From contig CAVVOX010000005.1 of NCBI GenBank assembly GCA_963749875.1, positions 1 through 64,000 of the forward strand: 64,000 nt of DNA, read 5' to 3'. The position numbers and the translations under genes are program-made. The notes under the pieces are model-generated. The model ran no database searches. It had not been told where the DNA came from and worked only from the letters and a program-made list of their open reading frames with translations. This stretch comes from JAHQVI01 sp963749875. Its GTDB lineage: Bacteria > Pseudomonadota > Alphaproteobacteria > Rhizobiales > Rhodomicrobiaceae. Below are positions 18,790-28,307 of the stretch, one piece after another. The first letter of the stretch is position 1. Every line of letters starts with the position of its first letter.

Positions 18790-18896
18790 GAGCGCACCGC
18801 GCATCCAAATGGACGCGGGAACGGTTGCGCTCGTCTTTTGAAATAGATCAACTTGACCTCGTCCAAGTGATTCCACTTGAACGAGAGTTGATCTAG
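18790..18896 (-). repeat. CTAG-bounded two-hairpin repeat, copy C (short form)
   Basis: 107 bp, read on the minus strand. It begins CTAGATCAACTC and lacks the GC-rich tip of the second hairpin: GCGTCCATTTGGATGC replaces the longer arm. It lies in the probable 5' leader of the betaine-synthesis gene, about 30 bp before its start codon. Confidence 0.9.
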
Positions 18897-19459
18897 GCCC
18901 GGCCGAACGCGCCTTTTGGATCACGAAAGCTCTTGCCGTAACCGAAGCTTCAGCCGGACGAATGCGCACAGCGAGTCAGGGTGCTCGGCGCTTGGCCGAG
19001 CATGACGCCCGGGAGAGTTCCGGGCCTCGCCGCGCGGATACGCCCCTATGCAAATGGTTCAGATTGTCCGCAGGTTCGGATTGGCGCAGGGCCGCGCTGT
19101 AGCAGTGCAAACGCATATTACACGTTCGGCGCCAAAGTTTAAAGCCGGGCAATGACAATTTTCGCCCACATGGTCGCAATCTGTACAATTCACGGCCGCA
19201 TTGATCGCTAGAATTATTGCAGGAGCTGTCAATTCTCTTGTCACATTCTCATCACAATATGTTTGCTCGGCTCCTGCCACAATCGCACGCATTTCTGTCG
19301 GACCATGTTGGAAATTTCTTTCCGCTCACGGAAATCTAATGCTAAGCGGGCAAAGTCACCAGAAATATTAATGGCTTGCGGCAAGGCTCTATGATGATGG
19401 CGCTATTCCGACTAGGGCTTTGGCCGCCGACTGACATGTCGGTCCCGACGCGTCACGCC
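18897..19459. other. 563-bp intergenic region with no gene seen
   Basis: Lies between repeat copy C and the 3' end of the halohydrin-dehalogenase-like gene. No ORF with coding character is visible on either strand. The part 19130-19380 is more AT-rich than the rest. It probably contains the promoter of the betaine-synthesis gene; no confident motif is assigned. Confidence 0.45.
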
Positions 19460-20197
19460 CTATGCCCAGCCGCCGGCGATCGGGATGACCCGTCCCGTAA
19501 CGAAATCACAGCGCCCGCCTGCAAAAAGTGCAACGAGCTCGGCAACTTCCTCGGACTCGCCAAGCCGGCCGAGGGGGATGTTCTTCAGCATTTTGGCCAT
19601 GGCCTCCTGATTGGCGAGCAGTTCGGGCGGGAAATAATCCGGGTTCTTGATGTAGTTCGGCGCGACCGCGTTGACGGATATGCCCCAGCGGGCGAGCTCG
19701 CGCGCAAGCGTCGGCACCATGGCGTTCGCCGTGCCGCGCGCGGCTGCGTAAATCGAATAGTTGGGGATGCCCGTCAGCGGGGCGGCGGAGGTCAGCATCA
19801 GGATGCGTCCGCTTCTCCGGCGCTTCATCATGGCGGACGTCTTGGCGATCAGCGCGAACGGCCAGACGGCGAGAGCCTCAAGCGCGCGGCGGAAGTCTTC
19901 AGGATCGGCTTCGTCGATTGGCGCGCGAATGGCAGGATAGGGGTCGTTCGAAATAAGGGCATCGAGACGGCCGAAGCGGTCGGCCAGCTCGGCGGCAATC
20001 TCGGCGGGCTCGGTTGCCGTCAGGATTGCCGCACCCGGCTGTTCGGATTGGAAAGCGGCGCGCGCCCCGGCATCTGAGAACGTGCGATCATGGCAGACGA
20101 CGGTCATCTCCTCGCGGAGCAGCCGGTTGACGGCGGCGGGACCGATGAAATGCTTCACATGGGTAATCAGGGCGACCGCCTTTTCGCTTTCGCTCAT
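19460..20197 (-). CDS. Halohydrin dehalogenase-like SDR
   Basis: SDR-fold protein of 245 residues that shows both signature motifs of halohydrin dehalogenases. The nucleotide-binding glycine motif is replaced by T-x4-F-x-G (T12 HVKH F17 I G19), and the catalytic triad is S137, Y150 and R154 in S-x12-Y-x3-R, where ordinary SDRs have Y-x3-K. Other stretches recall HheC: VCHDRTF, SNDPY, FALI, APNYIKNPDYFP, PLGRLG and CDFVTGRVIPIAGG. These enzymes release halide from vicinal haloalcohols to form epoxides and can run in reverse with cyanide or azide. The Arg for Lys and loss of the Rossmann motif argue against an ordinary oxidoreductase. Single gene. Confidence 0.87.
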   Translation of the reverse strand: MSESEKAVALITHVKHFIGPAAVNRLLREEMTVVCHDRTFSDAGARAAFQSEQPGAAILTATEPAEIAAELADRFGRLDALISNDPYPAIRAPIDEADPEDFRRALEALAVWPFALIAKTSAMMKRRRSGRILMLTSAAPLTGIPNYSIYAAARGTANAMVPTLARELARWGISVNAVAPNYIKNPDYFPPELLANQEAMAKMLKNIPLGRLGESEEVAELVALFAGGRCDFVTGRVIPIAGGWA

Positions 20198-20399
20198 GGA
20201 CCTGCTCTCCTTTCGAATTCAGATCGGAGCAACTATAGACAAAAAGCGCATCGCCCGCTTGAACGGCTGGCAGAAGCCCGCGCCAATCGGCGCAGATCCC
20301 GATTGCCGCCGCGGACCGATCGCTTTGAAACCGGCTTTCCCGCATGGTTAACTAATATTCAATGCGGCCGATCATGATGGTTAACGAAAGAGGGCGGAG

Positions 20400-21050
20400 A
20401 TGGTTTTCCCGATTGGCGACGACAATAGCGCGCGGCGCAGCCTGCCGATCGTCACCTATATCCTGATGCTGGTGAATGTCGCCGTATTCTTCCTGGAGCT
20501 GAACGGCGGCGACGCCTTCATCCAGAGCTGGGCCTTCGTGCCGGTCGAGTTTGCCAACGATCCCGCGGGCGAGATCCAGACGGTGTTCACCGCGATGTTC
20601 ATACATGGCGGCGTCGTCCATCTCCTGGGCAATATGCTCTATCTCTGGATCTTTGGCGACAATGTCGAAGACAATTTCGGCTCGCTGCCATTCCTGCTGT
20701 TCTATCTGATCTGCGGCGTCATCGCGACCTTCGCGCAAATGGCGGCAATGCCGGCTTCCAGCATCCCCAATCTCGGCGCGTCCGGCGCAATTGCGGGTGT
20801 GCTCGCCGCCTATCTCGTGCTTTTTCCGCACGGCCGGGTCACCGTGATGGTCCTCTTTGGCGGGATCGCGCGCGTTCCCGCCATCTTCGTGATAGGGCTG
20901 TGGATCGTGTTGCAGCTCATCAGCGGCATCGGCTCGATCGCGAACTCGACGCAGACGGCCGAGATCGGAGGCATCGCCTATATGGCGCATATCGGAGGCT
21001 TTGTCGGCGGGCTGGTGCTCGTCTTCTTCTTCCGGCGGACCGTTCGCTAG
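20400..21050 (+). CDS. Rhomboid family intramembrane serine protease
   Basis: Six-helix membrane protease of 216 residues. The catalytic serine is S128 in GASGAIAG and the histidine is H197 in AHIGGFVGG. The oxyanion-side motif FIHGGVVHLLGNMLYLWIFG is also present. It cleaves substrates within the membrane; the substrate here is unknown. The stop codon TAG is part of the CTAG that begins repeat copy D, so the repeat defines the end of the protein. Upstream, 20198-20399 separates it from the divergent HHDH-like gene. Confidence 0.93.
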   Translation: MVFPIGDDNSARRSLPIVTYILMLVNVAVFFLELNGGDAFIQSWAFVPVEFANDPAGEIQTVFTAMFIHGGVVHLLGNMLYLWIFGDNVEDNFGSLPFLLFYLICGVIATFAQMAAMPASSIPNLGASGAIAGVLAAYLVLFPHGRVTVMVLFGGIARVPAIFVIGLWIVLQLISGIGSIANSTQTAEIGGIAYMAHIGGFVGGLVLVFFFRRTVR

Positions 21051-21154
21051 ATCAACCCTCGTTCAAGTGCTTCCACTTGGACGAGGTCAAGTTGATCTAT
21101 TTCTAAAGGCGAGCGCAACGGTTCCCGCGTCCGATTGGACGCGCGTAGCGCTAG
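21047..21154 (+). repeat. CTAG-bounded two-hairpin repeat, copy D (short form)
   Basis: 108 bp from CTAGATCAACCC to GTAGCGCTAG. It has the first hairpin, and a second hairpin with short tip GCGTCCGATTGGACGC. Its first CTAG supplies the rhomboid stop codon. It lies just beyond the groEL terminator of the convergent gene. Confidence 0.92.
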
Positions 21155-21163
21155 CGGCGCGGC

Positions 21164-21193
21164 AAAAGAAAAGGCCCGCCGCGCAGGCGGGCC
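21164..21193 (-). terminator. Rho-independent terminator of groESL
   Basis: On the minus strand GGCCCGCC pairs with GGCGGGCC around a 5-base loop and is followed by TTTTCTTTT. It lies about 30 bp after the groEL stop. Confidence 0.93.
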
Positions 21194-21219
21194 TTCGTGC
21201 GTCGTAGGCTTCGGACCGA

Positions 21220-22849
<1,630 letters not shown>

Positions 22850-22879
22850 TGAGAGTGTCTCCTTCGATCAGTCTGAACT

Positions 22880-23197
22880 TTATGCAGCTTTTTTCTTCCC
22901 AGCCGATTCGTCTTCGAGAACGCCCATAATGTCGCTCTCTTTCATAATCAGAAGGTCCTCACCGTCGATCTTCACCTCGGTACCGGACCATTTGCCGAAT
23001 AGAATCCGGTCGCCCGCCTTCACGTCCAGCGGGATCAGCTTATTATCGTCGCCGCGCGCTCCGGGCCCGACAGCTACGACTTCGCCCTGCTGGGGCTTCT
23101 CCTTCACTGTATCGGGAATGATGATGCCGCCAGCTGTCTTCTCTTCAGCATCGATGCGGCGAACGACAACACGATCATGAAGTGGACGAAACTTCAT
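22880..23197 (-). CDS. groS: 10-kDa co-chaperonin GroES
   Basis: GroEL lid, 105 residues. It begins MKFRPLHDRVVVRR, has the mobile loop KTAGGIIIPD and the typical GDRILFGKWSGTEVKIDGED. The start used is the conserved MKFRPLHD with AAGGAGG a few bases upstream; a longer frame of 26 residues is leader. First gene of the groES-groEL operon, with a CIRCE operator about 90 bp upstream. Confidence 0.96.
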   Translation of the reverse strand: MKFRPLHDRVVVRRIDAEEKTAGGIIIPDTVKEKPQQGEVVAVGPGARGDDNKLIPLDVKAGDRILFGKWSGTEVKIDGEDLLIMKESDIMGVLEDESAGKKKAA

Positions 23198-23288
23198 TAT
23201 TAAGACCTCCTTAAATGACCGGACAATAATGAGGAACGGGGGCAGGATTACCGGATCACCGCCTCTGAGCGGCATCTATGACCAATTG

Positions 23289-23315
23289 TTAGCACTGTCA
23301 AGAGGTGAGTGCTAA
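23289..23315 (-). promoter_or_regulatory. CIRCE operator for HrcA
   Basis: Inverted repeat with arms TTAGCACTC and CAGTGCTAA on the minus strand around a 9-base spacer, matching the CIRCE consensus at 17 of 18 arm positions. HrcA binding here represses groESL until heat shock. It lies about 92 bp before the groES start. hrcA itself is not in the window. Confidence 0.93.
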
Positions 23316-23479
23316 AATTTCGAAAGCTCAGGAAATCTACTGAGATAGTCGGGGAGTGAAGACCAAGAAAACGGGGACGAGGGCCGCTTCAATGTAGAAG
23401 CCATAGGCGGGCCGTCATTCGCATGACACGGCGGGATCGCCCCGCTGATCCATGCCGTCCCAACCCACACGCGGTTTCG

Positions 23480-24145
23480 CTAAAATCCCAGCAGTGGCTG
23501 GACCATGCGCGCATACCACTTGCTATAGCGCGGCGGCATTTCGCTGGCAACGATGCAAACGCACTCTTCATCGCTGGTGCCGGCCGGCTCGTGCTCCATC
23601 CCTTCGTCCATCTCACAGATGTCACCCGGCACATAGTCTCCGGTGTGATCGCTGTAGATGCCTTTGAGCACCATCGTGACCTCCTGGCCCAGATGGGAGT
23701 GCTCCAGGAGCTGCGTATGCGGCGGAACCTTGAGCAGCCTCATCAAACCTGACCCTGCGGGGAACTTCACCCAATATTGCTTCACCCCGCGCGGAAGCGA
23801 CTTCCAGGGTATGTCGGCGCTGCCCATGCCGAGATACCGTGCGAGCGGGGCGGGCAAGAGCTGATCATCGGGAGCCGGATCCGTGTGATCCGCATCCGCT
23901 GCAAAGAACGCCGGATCGAGCCTCGACGCCCGCCGCGCGGCCAATTCCTCCGCCGCACCTCCGCTGTCCGGCGAATTGAGGCGCTCAAGCATCAGCCCGC
24001 CAATCCTTTCCAGAAGGCGCAGATTGGCTCGACATTCGGGGCAGACCGACAGGTGACAAGCGACCACGCCGGCAATTGCGCCGGGAAGCGTTCCGGCGGC
24101 GTATGAGATCAGCGTGCCGGGCTGGGGATGACTGCGGATGCTCAT
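23480..24145 (-). CDS. chrR: ChrR-type zinc anti-sigma factor with cupin domain
   Basis: Anti-sigma factor of 221 residues that would hold the ECF sigma factor encoded just upstream. The N-terminal zinc-binding motif is H31-x3-C35-x2-C38 with H6 as further ligand, as in the ZAS domain. The C-terminal half is a cupin (PPHTQLLEHSHLGQEVTMVLKG, EHEPAGTSDEECVCIV). In Rhodobacter, ChrR releases RpoE in response to singlet oxygen. The start is the ATG overlapping the sigma factor stop (ATGA); the much longer open frame upstream is out-of-frame reading of the sigma gene. Confidence 0.92.
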   Translation of the reverse strand: MSIRSHPQPGTLISYAAGTLPGAIAGVVACHLSVCPECRANLRLLERIGGLMLERLNSPDSGGAAEELAARRASRLDPAFFAADADHTDPAPDDQLLPAPLARYLGMGSADIPWKSLPRGVKQYWVKFPAGSGLMRLLKVPPHTQLLEHSHLGQEVTMVLKGIYSDHTGDYVPGDICEMDEGMEHEPAGTSDEECVCIVASEMPPRYSKWYARMVQPLLGF

Positions 24146-24675
24146 ACGCCGCCCTCTACCGAGCATCGCAGCTTGTCGTAGGCGAGACGCATTCGCGACT
24201 TGACTGTTCCGAGCGGCACATGGAGCCGGTCGGCGATTTCGGTTTGCGACAGGCCCTCCATGAAGGAAAGCTGGATGACCTGATATTGCTCCGGCGGCAG
24301 CGCGCCGAGCGCGTTGGCGAGGTGCATCCGGTCGGCTTCGCGGGCGAGCGAATTGTCGGCCTCGTCTTCGATGCCGTTCAGATTTTCGAGCTCGCCGCGG
24401 CATTGTTCCCAGACGATCTGCCGCCTGACGCGGTCCAGACGCAAATTCCGCGCGATCGCGTAAATCCAAGCGGAAATGGTACCACGGTCAGGAGCGAAAA
24501 GGTGGGATTTGGACCAGACGGCGAGCATTGTTTCCTGGACAATGTCGTCCGCCGTCGCACTGTCGGCCCCCTGGCGCATCAGCATTGCCCTGACCTTTGG
24601 GCCGAAGGTCAGGAACAGCGACTGGAACGCCGTCGCGTCCCGATCCTCAACGATTTTTTTCAATCCGTCGCTCAT
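24142..24675 (-). CDS. rpoE: ECF sigma factor (RpoE/ECF11-like)
   Basis: RNA polymerase sigma factor of 177 residues. Region 2 shows DDIVQETMLAVWSKSHLFAPDRGTISAWIYAIARN and region 4 shows LPPEQYQVIQLSFMEGLSQTEIA with LGTVKSRMRLAYDKL. It is co-transcribed with chrR (4-bp overlap), as expected for ECF11 pairs that answer photooxidative or peroxide stress. Such pairs usually control themselves; a TTATCC element lies about 80 bp upstream of the start, but I cannot assign the promoter firmly. Confidence 0.94.
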   Translation of the reverse strand: MSDGLKKIVEDRDATAFQSLFLTFGPKVRAMLMRQGADSATADDIVQETMLAVWSKSHLFAPDRGTISAWIYAIARNLRLDRVRRQIVWEQCRGELENLNGIEDEADNSLAREADRMHLANALGALPPEQYQVIQLSFMEGLSQTEIADRLHVPLGTVKSRMRLAYDKLRCSVEGGV

Positions 24676-24922
24676 GCTGGCGTGGGGACATGGCCTTTCG
24701 GCCGAGACGCTCCCAGTATATTAGACTGCGCCACTACGATAGCTGCGTAACTCGCTGGATAACAGCATAATTAGAAGCAAGACATACGTGCAATGCCGCG
24801 ATGAAATCGGACAGGTCCGGGGCCCGTTATGGCTGAACGACGCCTCAGGCTCTAACCATATGTCATTATCTATATTTCCGTCTCGCCGGTTCACGGAGAC
24901 AGGCCGATCGGCGTTCTTTACG

Positions 24923-24949
24923 CGCGCCGGCGGCTAGGCCGCCGGCGCG
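24923..24949 (-). other. Perfect GC hairpin over the stop codon of the ABC transporter
   Basis: CGCGCCGGCGGC pairs with GCCGCCGGCGCG around a three-base loop that is part of the stop codon, giving a 12-bp stem. On the minus strand no run of T follows, so it is not a standard terminator, but it could slow ribosomes or protect the mRNA end. Confidence 0.55.
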
Positions 24950-26796
24950 TCGTCCTGTGCTGCGGGCGCCTCGACGAGAAAGCCGCCGGATTGGCGTGAC
25001 CATAGCTGCGCATAAATGCCGCCCCGCTTCAGCAGCTTCGCATGATCGCCCTCTTCGACAATCCGGCCGCGGTCCATGATGATCAGACGGTCCATGGCAG
25101 CGATCGTCGACAGCCGGTGAGCGATCGCAATCACCGTCTTGCCCTGCATCAGATGATAAAGCTGTCCCTGAATGGCGGCCTCGACCTCGGAGTCGAGCGC
25201 CGAGGTCGCCTCGTCCAGGATCAGGATCGGCGCATTCTTGAGCAGCGCCCGGGCGATGGCGATCCGCTGGCGCTGGCCGCCCGAAAGCTTCACGCCGCGC
25301 TCGCCGACATGCGCTTCATAGGCCGTGCGCCCGCGCCAATCGGCAAGGTCCTCGATGAACTCATGCGCATGGGCGCGTCTTGCCGCGGAAAGGACCTCGC
25401 CCTCGGTGGCATCTTTCCGGCCATACTGGATATTATCGTAGACGGAACGGTGCAGGAGCGAGGTGTCCTGCGTAACGACGCCGATATGGGCGCGCAGGGA
25501 ATCCTGCGTGACCTGTGCGATGTCCTGACCGTCAATGAGAATCCGGCCGCCTTCAAGATCGTGAAAGCGCAGCAGCAGATTGATCAGCGTCGACTTACCG
25601 GCGCCCGAGCGCCCCACGAGCCCGACCTTTTCGCCGGGCGCGATCGTCAGCGACAGATCCTCGATGAGCCCGCCCTCCCTGCCGTAATGGAACGTGACGC
25701 GGTCATAGCGGACCTCGCCCTTGGTGACGCGCAAGGGCTGGGCGCCGGGCTTGTCGATGACTAAGATCGGCTGGGAGATGCTTTGGATGCCTTCTTGCAC
25801 GACACCGATGTTCTCGAACATGCTCGTCATTACGAACATGATCCACCCGGCCATGCCGTCGATTCGGATCGCCAGACCTGTCGCCAGGGCGATCGTGCCC
25901 AGGGAGATGCTGTTCTGGCTCCACAGCCACAAGGCAAAGCCGCAAGTGCCGCCGATCAGAAGTCCGTTCAGCGACATCACGACGATTTCGTAGCTGCTGC
26001 TCAGGCGCAGCAGATTTTGGAACTTCCGCGTGTGGTCATCCAGCGCCTCATGGGCATATTGGTCCTCCGACCGCGTATGGGCAAAGAGCTTCACCGTCGC
26101 GATGTTGGTATAGCTGTCGACGACGCGGCCGGTGAGCATGGAGCGCGCATCCGACATGATCGCGGCATTCGTCTTCAGCCGGGGCACGAAATAGGCCATC
26201 GCGGCGATGTAGAAGACCAGCCAGATTGCAATCGGCAGGATGAGCCTCACATCGGCTTCCGAAAACAGCACGATTGCGCCGGCCGCATAAATCATCACGA
26301 ACCACAGCGCATCAGCGAGCTGGACCATGGTCTGGCGGACAGACGGCCCGGTCTGCATCACTCTGGCGGCAATGCGCCCGGCAAAATCATTCTGGAAGAA
26401 GGCAAGGGTCTGCCGGAGCACATAGCGATGGTTCTGCCAGCGGATCAGATTGGTGAAATTGGCGTTGATCACCTGGTTGATGAAGATGATGTGCATGCTG
26501 AACACGATCGGCCGTATGAAGAACGCGATCGCCGCCATGAAGATCAGCGTGTTCCGGTGCTCGGTAAAAAATGCGCCCGGCGACTCCGCAGCGCGCGCCA
26601 AGTCGACCAGCCGGCCGAGAAAAGCGAACAGCGAAAGCTCGACGATGCCGCCGACAAGCCCGAGGGCCAGGATCGCGACGAATCGCGGCCAGACCTGCCG
26701 GACATAGTACCAGAAGAATCTGAGCCACTCCGCAGGGGGCTGCTCAAGCCTGTGGGGCCGAAAAGGGTCGATGAGGGACTCGAACCAGGAAAACAT
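24934..26796 (-). CDS. ABC exporter, fused permease and ATPase (MsbA/ATM1-like)
   Basis: Half-transporter of 620 residues. Six membrane helices occupy about 30-320, then the ATPase has Walker A GRSGAGKST, Q-loop TQDTSLL, signature KLSGGQRQR, Walker B ILILDEATS and H-loop AHRLST. Sequence before the helices (FRPHRLEQPPAEWLRFFWYYVRQ) is shared with a set of uncharacterised proteobacterial exporters. Substrate unknown; lipid or drug efflux are options. Divergent from cysH by about 350 bp. The ORF start used is the only ATG before the first helix. Confidence 0.93.
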   Translation of the reverse strand: MFSWFESLIDPFRPHRLEQPPAEWLRFFWYYVRQVWPRFVAILALGLVGGIVELSLFAFLGRLVDLARAAESPGAFFTEHRNTLIFMAAIAFFIRPIVFSMHIIFINQVINANFTNLIRWQNHRYVLRQTLAFFQNDFAGRIAARVMQTGPSVRQTMVQLADALWFVMIYAAGAIVLFSEADVRLILPIAIWLVFYIAAMAYFVPRLKTNAAIMSDARSMLTGRVVDSYTNIATVKLFAHTRSEDQYAHEALDDHTRKFQNLLRLSSSYEIVVMSLNGLLIGGTCGFALWLWSQNSISLGTIALATGLAIRIDGMAGWIMFVMTSMFENIGVVQEGIQSISQPILVIDKPGAQPLRVTKGEVRYDRVTFHYGREGGLIEDLSLTIAPGEKVGLVGRSGAGKSTLINLLLRFHDLEGGRILIDGQDIAQVTQDSLRAHIGVVTQDTSLLHRSVYDNIQYGRKDATEGEVLSAARRAHAHEFIEDLADWRGRTAYEAHVGERGVKLSGGQRQRIAIARALLKNAPILILDEATSALDSEVEAAIQGQLYHLMQGKTVIAIAHRLSTIAAMDRLIIMDRGRIVEEGDHAKLLKRGGIYAQLWSRQSGGFLVEAPAAQDDAPAA

Positions 26797-27144
26797 GGTT
26801 TCGCTCTTGCCGCTGGCGTTAAGAAAGATGGGGTGGATTAACGCGGCAGGCGAAATGGCATTCGCGAAAGTCGCCGCGCGTCAGATGAAGCGCACGTGCA
26901 CCTTCATTAAAGTCCCTCCACGAGGATTGGTCCCGGCAGCGTTCCACGCGCGGGAAAGGCATTTGCATACACGATCGTCGCCGAAAATCAACCGGAAGAT
27001 GACCGCTCACGTGTTTTTGTTTCGAAGTGGAAACCCTTCTTTCGGAAGCGCCTTGACAGACCGTTCGTTTTAACGAACAAATTCGGTAAGTCGGTCGTAT
27101 ATGGGCCGCAGGAGCAAACGGTTCGCGTTTCGAAGGGCTTCCGA
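26797..27144. other. 348-bp divergent intergenic region between ABC exporter and cysH
   Basis: Must hold both promoters. The cysH side contains a -35-like TTGACA and a palindrome described separately. On the exporter side (26800-26950) no clear promoter motif is seen. Confidence 0.5.
27053..27083 (+). promoter_or_regulatory. Promoter with embedded palindrome upstream of cysH
   Basis: TTGACA at 27053-27058 is followed at promoter spacing by ACAAAT-like bases. Between them lies the inverted repeat GTTCGTT-TT-AACGAAC at 27063-27078. A repressor at this site would block the promoter. The start codon is about 65 bp downstream. The bound protein is unknown. Confidence 0.6.
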
Positions 27145-27924
27145 ATGTCGGCGATGAACAGCGCAAGACGAGATGGCTCCGCCGGCTTCTCCGTTCTGGA
27201 GGGGGGCGGCACTTTGCTGGAGAGGCGAGCGGCGGAGCTCGACGACGCCCTGTCCGATGCCGCGCCGCAGGAGATCATCGCGGCCGCCCTGGATGCTGTG
27301 GCGCCGGGGCGCTTTGCCATCGTTTCGTCTTTCGGGACGGAATCGGCCGTTTTGCTCGCCATGGCCGCCGAGGTCGATCGGAACATTCCTATCCTGATGA
27401 TCGACACGGGCTATCTTTTTCCCGAAACCCTCGCCTATCGCGACCGGCTCCAGGAACGGCTTGGCCTCACCGATCTCCGGACGCTCACGCCCGATCAAAT
27501 CGGAGCGGGCACCGAGGACCCGGAGAATGACCTGTTCCAGCGTGATCCGGATGCGTGCTGCGCGCTTCGAAAGGTGCGCCCCTTAGCCGAGGCACTCGGC
27601 GGCTTCGATGGCTGGGCGAATGGCCGCAAGCGCTATCAAGGCGGCGGCAGGGCGTCGATCCCGGTCGTCGAAGTCGACGGGGCGCGGCTGAAGTTCAATC
27701 CGCTTGCCGCGTTGACCCGGGGCGACGTCGTTGAGCGCTTCCGTGCGCTCGGTCTGCCGCCCCACCCGCTTGAGAAAATCGGCTTCGCCTCGATCGGCTG
27801 CATGCCCTGCACGAGCCGCGTCGCACCGGGCGAAGCCCAGCGCGCCGGGCGCTGGCGCGGCCGCGGAAAGGCCGAGTGCGGGATTCATTCGGGGCCGCTT
27901 GCCGCATCCGGCGGAGGGCGCTAG
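27145..27924 (+). CDS. cysH: Assimilatory adenylyl-sulfate (APS) reductase
   Basis: Reduces activated sulfate to sulfite with thioredoxin. Of its 259 residues, C138-C139 and C219-x2-C222 form the [4Fe-4S] site that marks APS-using enzymes, unlike the PAPS reductase of E. coli. The catalytic cysteine is C245 in AECGIH. SSFGTESAVLL is the phosphosulfate-binding loop. The usual cysI and DUF934 genes are not beside it. The stop codon is the TAG in the CTAG of repeat copy E; the extra C-terminal residues after ECGIH suggest a replaced native end. A second ATG three codons later is an alternative start. Confidence 0.93.
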   Translation: MSAMNSARRDGSAGFSVLEGGGTLLERRAAELDDALSDAAPQEIIAAALDAVAPGRFAIVSSFGTESAVLLAMAAEVDRNIPILMIDTGYLFPETLAYRDRLQERLGLTDLRTLTPDQIGAGTEDPENDLFQRDPDACCALRKVRPLAEALGGFDGWANGRKRYQGGGRASIPVVEVDGARLKFNPLAALTRGDVVERFRALGLPPHPLEKIGFASIGCMPCTSRVAPGEAQRAGRWRGRGKAECGIHSGPLAASGGGR

Positions 27925-28046
27925 ATCAACCCTCGTTCAATTGGAATCACTTGAACGAGGGTTGATCTATATCGATAAGTCAGTGCAACTGTTCCCGCGT
28001 CCATCCCCGCTTTCGCGGGGACATGCTTGGACGCGCGTTGCGCGAG
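27921..28046 (+). repeat. CTAG-bounded two-hairpin repeat, copy E (long form)
   Basis: 126 bp, beginning with the CTAG that provides the cysH stop codon and ending GTTGCGCGAG. Its first hairpin is a more complete palindrome than in the other copies, because GAACGAGG is followed by GTTGATCTAT without the extra TCAA. The second hairpin has the full tip CCCCGC-TTTC-GCGGGG. Confidence 0.92.
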
Positions 28047-28054
28047 CGCACGAA

Positions 28055-28165
28055 CGGTTCGGACGGAAACAACTTCGTCGACTGCGCTAATCACCTCTCC
28101 CAGGGGGAGAGGGGGCGACCCATGCAAGCCGGACCAATTCAGCGTAAAATGGTCCTGCGCTAGCG
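28055..28165 (+). repeat. Second interspersed repeat family, complete copy
   Basis: About 110 bp that begins CGGTTCGGACGGAAACAAC, has the purine/pyrimidine centre CACCTCTCCCAGGGGGAGAG and ends near GCGTAAAATGGTCC. It is clearly related to 45490-45571 and to both halves of 48869-49146. It lies between repeat copy E and the HAD gene. 28166-28307 holds nothing else I can name. Confidence 0.8.
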
Positions 28166-28307
28166 GATAATCTCCCGTGATCGGCACAAGTTGGGCTCGC
28201 AACTGACCGCCATGCGAAAAATCTGGGCTTTGCCATAGATCCGTGATCAGGCTCAGATATATTTCCTTCCGTCTTGACCTCGTGCTGATCCGGTCTTAGC
28301 AAATCCT

